Shown piece by piece: positions 58,944-64,000 of a stretch of DNA of 64,000 bases. Position 1 is the first letter of the stretch. Every line of letters begins with the position of its first letter. The notes below the pieces were generated by a model. The model did not search any database, had not been told where the DNA came from, and worked only from the letters and a program-made list of their open reading frames with translations. Source of the stretch: Cyclobacteriaceae bacterium (GTDB taxonomy: Bacteria > Bacteroidota > Bacteroidia > Cytophagales > Cyclobacteriaceae); assembly GCA_019638395.1 (NCBI GenBank), contig JAHBTX010000002.1, positions 496,001 through 560,000 of the forward strand, given 5' to 3'. The translations under genes and the position numbers were made by a program.

Positions 58944-59880
58944 CTTGTTCGCTTAGAATTTTAATGTGCTCCATCACCCGTAAGTGTACGTTGCGGGTAA
59001 TACTCTCGCTCCACAAATTAAAATACCAACCCGGAAATACATACAGTTTATACCAGGAGTTTCCAATTACGGTAGTGGTACCATCGCCATTATTTTTTAA
59101 AATAAACTGGCCGCGCACAATATCAATGTGCCCCATAATTTCCGGGTCGTGCGGCTGGCTGATGATATCAAACGTAAGCTCATCGTTTGGTTTAAATACT
59201 ACCATTTTTTCATCAAACACATAGCCGTTCGAGAAAATGCATTTTCTCCCGGCACCGGCTTCGTAGCCATCAACCGTGCTTTGCACCGGGCTGGGCATAC
59301 CAATCTTAAATAGCCAGTAATTTTCCTTTGAGGTGATGGGTTTATATTCTACTACATGGGGCCACACTTTTTCGATAGGAGCATTAACAATCAACGTATC
59401 GGAAACCAATTGCAGATTTTTGTGCGATGAAAATGTATCGGCCAATAAAACCAACAACACAAAACCCACCAAACTTGAGTTAAGGGTATTGTTTTTTCGG
59501 TTATACACCATGCGGGCAAGTAAGGCCCCGGTTACAGTAAACACCAGCATGAGAGGCGATACAATAAGCAAACAGATAACACCCTCTTTTAAAAAGATAA
59601 AACTTGCCAAGCATGCTATCAGGGTACTAACAGCTGACCAACCAATGTACGCCCGGGTTTTAAGTTGTAACGGATGCCAATACCAGGCGCTAATGGCACC
59701 CATTATAATGGGAACGATTATAAAACTTGAAAAAATGAAAATGCCTGAGCCATTGCCCGTTTCATAACCTTCCAGGTAGGTTACCAGATACTTGCCGGCA
59801 CCAACCAAAACGATGGCAACCAGATTGGCCATAAGTATTCCGTAAACTATTCTGGTTTCGTTTTGAGGGGCAGTAGCCAT
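58936..59880 (-). CDS. Membrane protein with SRPBCC (START-like) domain
   Basis: 314 residues. Five hydrophobic helices in the first half (about 11-30, 45-66, 75-95, 100-120, 132-150), then an SRPBCC/polyketide-cyclase-like domain from about 160 (VSDTLIVNAPIEKVWPHVVE, then RGQFILKNNGDGTTTVIGNS). The fused membrane part plus ligand-binding cavity suggests a lipid- or quinone-related role, but nothing in the locus proves it. Starts at ATG 59878-59880. Confidence 0.78.
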   Translation of the reverse strand: MATAPQNETRIVYGILMANLVAIVLVGAGKYLVTYLEGYETGNGSGIFIFSSFIIVPIIMGAISAWYWHPLQLKTRAYIGWSAVSTLIACLASFIFLKEGVICLLIVSPLMLVFTVTGALLARMVYNRKNNTLNSSLVGFVLLVLLADTFSSHKNLQLVSDTLIVNAPIEKVWPHVVEYKPITSKENYWLFKIGMPSPVQSTVDGYEAGAGRKCIFSNGYVFDEKMVVFKPNDELTFDIISQPHDPEIMGHIDIVRGQFILKNNGDGTTTVIGNSWYKLYVFPGWYFNLWSESITRNVHLRVMEHIKILSEQDV

Positions 59881-60031
59881 AGCATTTTACTTTGATTGAG
59901 TGCTAATGTACCACTCTTGTTCAAAAAGGCAATCGAAACATACATGACCGCCCACCAACAATTTTTGCAAGATTTTTGGCTGGTTAAAAATTGCTTAGCT
60001 TGAACTCCAGTTCTGAAATTGAGTAAAAAAA

Positions 60032-60991
60032 GTGAAGCAGTTAAGTCTTTTTAAAATTGGGGTAACAGAGGAGATGGATACCGAGTTCCGGAGGGTTACC
60101 ATATTAACCAATATTGTTTATGCTTTGATCTTTTTCTTACTTCTGCCATATCTGGCTTACTTCCTGCCAAATTATTTGAAGGCAGAACATCTCCCCTTTC
60201 GGTCGGCCGTGCCGTGGTTAGCCTGGCTAAGTGCTATTATTGGCTTTGTACTAAATGCCCTGCGGCAACATGTGCTTTCCAAGGTGTTATTTATGGTTAG
60301 CTGGATTTTATGTGTAATTATTATTCCGGTTGTAACGGGCGAAAATCATGTGGTAGCGCTTTACATGCATCCGTTTTACGGTATCGCCACCACTATAATT
60401 GTGCACCTGATTTTTTCTTACAGGCGTGAAAAATACCTGTATTACTCTTTTCTGGCTGTGGCATGGGGCCTCATTATTTTTTCATACGACTTCATCATGT
60501 ATTACAATCCGGATTTACCGGTTCTATCATTTTTCCCAAACGGGTTTTCGCGGTGGCGGCTTATCATACTCATATTGGCCGCGTTTTTTAATGGCGCTAT
60601 TATTTACCTGATCCGACTAAATCATGATTTTTATGCTGCACTTCAAAAACGAAACGATACTATATCCGACCAATATAAACGACTGGAGTGCCAGCGCAAA
60701 GACCTGGAGGCTTTAAAACAAGACCTGGAAGAAAAAGTAAAAGCCCGCACCCAATTGTTATTGGAACAAAATAATAAGTTGCGCGAATACACTTTTTTTA
60801 ATTCGCACATTTTGCGTGCACCGGTTAGTCGCATTCGCGGATTGCTTTATTTACTATCCGTGGAAACATCGCCCGATGAAGAAAAACGAATCCGGTCGTT
60901 ACTGGCCGAGGGGATGACCGAACTGGATCAGGCCATAAAATCAATTAACGATAAGCTGCAACAAGCCGAACTTTTAGAAGATCCCAAATAA
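60032..60991 (+). CDS. Membrane protein with histidine-kinase phosphoacceptor box but no ATPase domain
   Basis: 319 residues, GTG start. Six hydrophobic helices (about 25-45, 60-75, 82-102, 112-130, 138-155, 176-195), a coiled coil (205-250, DLEALKQDLEEKVKARTQLL) and then NSHILRAPVSRIRGLLYLLS with the phosphoacceptor-type H259. The protein stops 60 residues later, after the second dimerisation helix, so the HATPase_c domain is missing. It may receive phosphate from another kinase or act without phosphorylation. No response regulator is nearby. The stop abuts the stop of the convergent gene. Confidence 0.8.
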   Translation: MKQLSLFKIGVTEEMDTEFRRVTILTNIVYALIFFLLLPYLAYFLPNYLKAEHLPFRSAVPWLAWLSAIIGFVLNALRQHVLSKVLFMVSWILCVIIIPVVTGENHVVALYMHPFYGIATTIIVHLIFSYRREKYLYYSFLAVAWGLIIFSYDFIMYYNPDLPVLSFFPNGFSRWRLIILILAAFFNGAIIYLIRLNHDFYAALQKRNDTISDQYKRLECQRKDLEALKQDLEEKVKARTQLLLEQNNKLREYTFFNSHILRAPVSRIRGLLYLLSVETSPDEEKRIRSLLAEGMTELDQAIKSINDKLQQAELLEDPK

Positions 60992-61591
60992 TCAAGGTTG
61001 TGAATTTAATTGTTGTATCAATCCATGCAGTTGATTGAGGTAGCGGCCATAACCAATGCGCTCTAACACAATGGCTATATAATAACAAGTGGGGGTTAAA
61101 ATTAATATGCTAATCAACAGGGCTATCCAAATGGATTTATTCTGCAGCATGTCCTCCACATTACGATCGATAGAAAGCCCCAGGAAAAAACCACACGTAG
61201 CTGCAAGTGGGTAAATAAACAGTGCTGACTTGCGTTGAAATTTTAACGATTGCTGAGTATTGTCGTAAATGGATTGCAGGGTGTGGCTCAGATTCTGATC
61301 CATCCGGAATGTGGTTTGAATATGATGAAGGGTTTTATAGTTGGCAACGAAATAAAAAATATAAACAATCATCATTACCACCATGGCAGCCTTTACAATG
61401 GGTTGCGGGATACTAAAAGCCAGGTAGGCAAAAGCTAATTCGAAGAACACAACAAAGCCCAACGCTACTTTGAAGCTGTGTATGAGTTTTTGCACGGGAT
61501 GTTTACTGGTTTTATAAATCTCGGCACCACCCACTACCGGCAGGGCAAGTTTTTCCCGTTCCAGTTTTTTCCATACTTCTTTCAGGTCCAT
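60992..61591 (-). CDS. Putative membrane regulator downstream of ECF sigma gene
   Basis: 199 residues with four hydrophobic helices (about 43-63, 68-86, 127-146, 154-172) and a cytoplasmic N-terminal 40 residues (LKEVWKKLEREKLALPVVGG). Lies two bases after the ECF sigma stop, so it is presumably co-translated and its partner. No known anti-sigma fold is recognised. The TTFRMDQNLSHTLQSIYDNT stretch between helices 2 and 3 is probably cytoplasmic. Confidence 0.65.
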   Translation of the reverse strand: MDLKEVWKKLEREKLALPVVGGAEIYKTSKHPVQKLIHSFKVALGFVVFFELAFAYLAFSIPQPIVKAAMVVMMIVYIFYFVANYKTLHHIQTTFRMDQNLSHTLQSIYDNTQQSLKFQRKSALFIYPLAATCGFFLGLSIDRNVEDMLQNKSIWIALLISILILTPTCYYIAIVLERIGYGRYLNQLHGLIQQLNSQP

Positions 61592-61593
61592 CG

Positions 61594-62073
61594 TTATTCG
61601 GCTTTAAGCTGCTTAATTAAAAGATCTTTTATGCGATGCAGTTTTACGGCTGTATTGTTTTTAGTAAGGCCGGTTATATCTGCAATCTCTTCGTTTTCAT
61701 AACCATCCAGGTGCAACGTAATGATCATACGATCCACTTCGGGGAGTTGCCGGATAGCTACGTACAGAGCTTCACTCTCGTCAGTATTGATTTTGGTTTG
61801 CGCCACATTAAGCGAAGCCAGGTCTTCATGGGGTATTACCACCACGGGTCTTCGTTTAAACGTGAGCACCGTATTTAACCCTACACGATAGAGCCACGTA
61901 GAAAACTTGGATCGGCCGTCAAAACGCGGATACGATTTCCAAGCCTGGAATACGATCTCCTGGTACAGGTCGCGCGAGTCTTCTTCCTGGTTTATATAGA
62001 GGCGAATTACTTTGTAAATGATACCGCGGTTTTCATTTACAAGTGCTACAAATTCTTTCTCCGACACTGGCAT
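61594..62073 (-). CDS. ECF RNA polymerase sigma factor
   Basis: 159 residues. Region 2: NRGIIYKVIRLYINQEEDSR then DLYQEIVFQAWKSYPRFDGR and FSTWLYRVGLNTVLTFKRR. Region 4: LPEVDRMIITLHLDGYENEE followed by IADITGLTKNNTAVKLHRIK, a standard helix-turn-helix for the -35 region. Ends 2 bp before its likely membrane partner gene and starts 10 bp after the TraB/GumN stop upstream on the same strand, forming a possible three-gene operon. Confidence 0.92.
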   Translation of the reverse strand: MPVSEKEFVALVNENRGIIYKVIRLYINQEEDSRDLYQEIVFQAWKSYPRFDGRSKFSTWLYRVGLNTVLTFKRRPVVVIPHEDLASLNVAQTKINTDESEALYVAIRQLPEVDRMIITLHLDGYENEEIADITGLTKNNTAVKLHRIKDLLIKQLKAE

Positions 62074-62083
62074 GCAAGCCGCG

Positions 62084-62977
62084 TTAATTAACGGGTGTAA
62101 CCTTATACCCTTGCTTTTGCAACAAGCTGATTAACCCATCCGGTCCTGTTAGGTGCAAAGCCCCCACCGCAATAAACTGCGATTCCTTTGCCATTAAACC
62201 GGGTAAGGTTTTCATCCAATTCAGGTTTCTATCTTTCAACAAAAAATCACTATTGTCCATATCTTTCGGCAAGCTTTCGGCATAGTGATACAATTGTTGC
62301 AGATCGTGATCTAAATAAATTTCCAAAAGTTTTGATTGCGCTTGTTCGTTGATTTTCTTTTGCTTTACAAAAATAACAAGCTGGCGGGCCTGCTCTTGTA
62401 GCGGAAAGTGGTTATACAACAAATCAAGCTGTTGTTCAAGTGTTTCTAAAGCAGTTACTGTTTTATGATTTCTTTTAGCAACAGCAGCAAGGTGTACATC
62501 CATGGGCAGGCCTGGATATTTTTTCAAAATCTCAGCATTTAGTTTTTGCGAATAAAGCAGAGTCATTAGCGCAATTACCGAACTGGGCTTAAGCTGATCA
62601 ATAGCAGCCAGGTTTACGCCCATTAAGGCTTCTAACTCTGCCGATACAAGGTTGGCTTCTTGTGGAGTAATCATGTCCGAAATTTTTTTGTCCGGCATAA
62701 TGGCCATCATGGCCATGTGCTGCAGTTTGGATGAATCTATCACCGCCTCTACCACCACTCCTTTCGCTTTGGCCATCGATTGATTTACTTGCGGTATTTC
62801 AGTGAGATAAGAGTTGGTAAGTAAATGATAGGTACCAAACAAGTACGAAGGTTCTTTCAGATCTTTTCCACTTACCTGCCATAACAAACCATTTTTTGAT
62901 TGGCCAAAGGCCACTTGGGTTACCAAAAGCCCAACTACAAATAAGAAAGCCTGAAGCAAACGAAACAATTGTGCCAT
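62084..62977 (-). CDS. TraB/GumN family protein
   Basis: 297 residues. Signal peptide (AFLFVVGLLVTQVAFGQS), then the family opening LWQVSGKDLKEPSYLFGTYH, the KGVVVEAVIDSS segment, and the C-terminal MAKESQFIAVGALHLTGPDG with GALHL. TraB-like proteins (Tiki-type fold) contain GTYH and GxLH motifs resembling metalloprotease sites; enzymatic activity of bacterial members is largely untested. Probably periplasmic. Precedes the ECF sigma factor on the same strand. Confidence 0.9.
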   Translation of the reverse strand: MAQLFRLLQAFLFVVGLLVTQVAFGQSKNGLLWQVSGKDLKEPSYLFGTYHLLTNSYLTEIPQVNQSMAKAKGVVVEAVIDSSKLQHMAMMAIMPDKKISDMITPQEANLVSAELEALMGVNLAAIDQLKPSSVIALMTLLYSQKLNAEILKKYPGLPMDVHLAAVAKRNHKTVTALETLEQQLDLLYNHFPLQEQARQLVIFVKQKKINEQAQSKLLEIYLDHDLQQLYHYAESLPKDMDNSDFLLKDRNLNWMKTLPGLMAKESQFIAVGALHLTGPDGLISLLQKQGYKVTPVN

Positions 62978-63132
62978 AGAATTATAAGTTAACTGATAAG
63001 TAACATCAGCTCTAAAAATATTACACGCCTCGATAAAATTTTTGGTAGTGCAAATTAACCCGTTACACCTGTTTATAAATGAAAAAGTAAAACTCTAAAC
63101 ATTTGTTAAGGGCTTTGATCTTGAAGGCAGCA

Positions 63133-63140
63133 TAGTTTTG
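63133..63140 (+). promoter_or_regulatory. TAnnTTTG promoter box for secreted SRPBCC gene
   Basis: TAGTTTTG matches the Bacteroidota -7 consensus; a TTTG lies upstream at 63114-63117. The ATG follows 25 bp later at 63166. Confidence 0.55.
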
Positions 63141-63165
63141 CTCTGGTAACAAAATAATTATCCTT

Positions 63166-63705
63166 ATGAAATTAATGGTTTTACTTTCTATTGTTTGCAT
63201 AGCCGGTGTAGCCCAATCACAATCGCTTCAGCAAAATTACCCGGTAAACTGGCCATCTGGCTACGAACCTGGCAAAAGCAAATTTTTTGTTCACAACGAA
63301 ATTGAGATAGCCGCAGCACCTGAAAAAGTTTGGGCTATTTTAGTTGAGGCTGTAGCGTGGCCCAATTGGTACGAGGGAGCACATGATGTTGTTATTTCAG
63401 AAGGCAGCTCAACCGCCTTACAACAGAATTCGGTTTTTACCTGGAAAACAATGGGGCTTCATTTTACATCAACCATTAAAGAATTTGAACCGGCTTCCCG
63501 ATTAAGTTGGGAATCAAAAAAGAAAAGTATTCAAGGGTATCATGCCTGGGTTATTATTCCAACGGCTACAGGTTGCCGGGTTATTACAGACGAATCGCAA
63601 AACGGGTGGCTTACATTTTTTGAAAAAACCTTTCAGGGCAAAAAGTTAAAACGCCTGCATGATGTGTGGCTAACAGCATTAAAGGCAAAGTCGGAGCAGT
63701 CCTGA
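63166..63705 (+). CDS. Secreted SRPBCC family protein
   Basis: 179 residues. Signal peptide MKLMVLLSIVCIAGVAQSQS, then an SRPBCC domain (about 40-172): HNEIEIAAAPEKVWAILVEA, WPNWYEGAHDVVI, the TWKTMGLHFTSTIKEFEPAS strand, and a long C-terminal helix (KKLKRLHDVWLTALKAK). Polyketide-cyclase/dehydrase-like pocket, here exported to the periplasm. Ligand unknown. A perfect bidirectional terminator follows. Confidence 0.85.
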   Translation: MKLMVLLSIVCIAGVAQSQSLQQNYPVNWPSGYEPGKSKFFVHNEIEIAAAPEKVWAILVEAVAWPNWYEGAHDVVISEGSSTALQQNSVFTWKTMGLHFTSTIKEFEPASRLSWESKKKSIQGYHAWVIIPTATGCRVITDESQNGWLTFFEKTFQGKKLKRLHDVWLTALKAKSEQS

Positions 63706-63708
63706 AGT

Positions 63709-63754
63709 TTTAACTGAGTGAACCAGTTTTACCAATGGTTCACTCAGTATTTCA
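63709..63754. terminator. Bidirectional terminator between convergent genes
   Basis: ACTGAGTGAACCA (63713-63725) and its exact complement (63736-63748), 13-bp stem with a 10-base loop, in the 52 bp between the SRPBCC and DoxX-like stops. Short T/A-rich flanks are on both sides. Confidence 0.75.
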
Positions 63755-63757
63755 GCT

Positions 63758-64000
63758 TCACCCGATTACACGATTATCTTTTGCCACATAGCGCGCAAAA
63801 CCCAGCAGTGCCCCCGTTACCATAATATTTCTGAAAACGTTCACCAATTCCAATTCTTTTTCCCGGGCAACGGCATCAGTCATCATCATTACGCTATCCA
63901 ACTCATGCCCCATTGAACGAGGCAAATGCACCAGCAGTGCCATGAGGATGACGTATAGCGCCATTAATGAATACGCCAGTTTATCATACTTACCCAGCAA
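63758..64000 (-). CDS. DoxX-like membrane protein, 5' end outside window
   Basis: The frame is open to the right edge, 80 codons visible before the TAA-side end at 63758. Two hydrophobic helices (AYSLMALYVILMALLVHLP and FRNIMVTGALLGFARYV) separated by a loop GHELDSVMMMTDAVAREKEL. NxxRNxMVTGALLGFARY near the C-terminus resembles the last helix of DoxX-family proteins. A TTG at the window edge should not be taken as the start. Confidence 0.6.
   Translation of the reverse strand: MLGKYDKLAYSLMALYVILMALLVHLPRSMGHELDSVMMMTDAVAREKELELVNVFRNIMVTGALLGFARYVAKDNRVIG

Overview
The window looks like chromosome of a member of the Bacteroidota, probably order Cytophagales. Supporting marks are the long Bacteroidota form of NusB, DUF4293, the yajC - YbbR-like - coaE run, a very large alpha-2-macroglobulin, TolB-like/amidohydrolase fusions, many secreted proteins with SusC-era style signal peptides, and promoter boxes of the TAnnTTTG type. 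No rRNA, tRNA, CRISPR array, phage or complete insertion sequence was seen. Gene density is high, and most genes are housekeeping or cell-envelope functions.

Layout. 1-5,100: partial DoxX-like gene, an orphan Mrr-type endonuclease, a TIM-barrel isomerase, an exported amidohydrolase with a HicB-like remnant overlapping its start, thiol peroxidase and DUF4293. 5,150-13,620: thiolase, truA, two ABC half-exporters (which look like the two halves of one heterodimer although they are about 1.5 kb apart and convergent), two tandem outer-membrane barrels, and nusB. 13,700-22,230: YtxH, DUF1573 lipoprotein, yajC, YbbR-like, coaE, then a tripartite RND efflux operon (adaptor, pump, TolC). 22,300-32,050: mainly minus strand: RluD-type synthase, polyprenyl synthase, RNase R, exonuclease, lipB, sugar-phosphate isomerase, with two toxin-antitoxin pairs inserted in these runs with overlapping or nearly touching reading frames. 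32,100-42,800: secreted VOC protein, YraN, the 2,055-residue macroglobulin, a second DUF433/DUF5615 pair and a FtsX-type permease.

42,800-53,200 is the accessory part: an ECF sigma factor with membrane partner, a GIY-YIG nuclease gene sitting inside a family of palindromic repeats, a large TolB-like/amidohydrolase, an AT-rich AlbA_2 (Schlafen-type) gene, a bacterial (6-4)-type photolyase that has lost its iron-sulfur ligands, and a lipoprotein gene broken by one stop codon. Four repeat families (called A, B, C and a MITE-like element here) are concentrated in it. 53,200-64,000: a TonB receptor with a PepSY partner, a porin-like barrel, SpoU methyltransferase, DUF5519, two SRPBCC proteins, a kinase-like membrane protein that ends after its histidine box, a second ECF sigma/membrane pair, a TraB/GumN protein and another partial DoxX-like gene.

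The strongest candidate for something undescribed is at 44,110-45,046 and 48,675-49,050. Two repeat units (A, about 123 bp; B, about 130-147 bp) occur joined A-B at a small palindrome in two places. In a third place the GIY-YIG gene sits exactly between the two palindrome halves. This resembles a filled site next to two empty sites of a small nuclease-associated mobile element.
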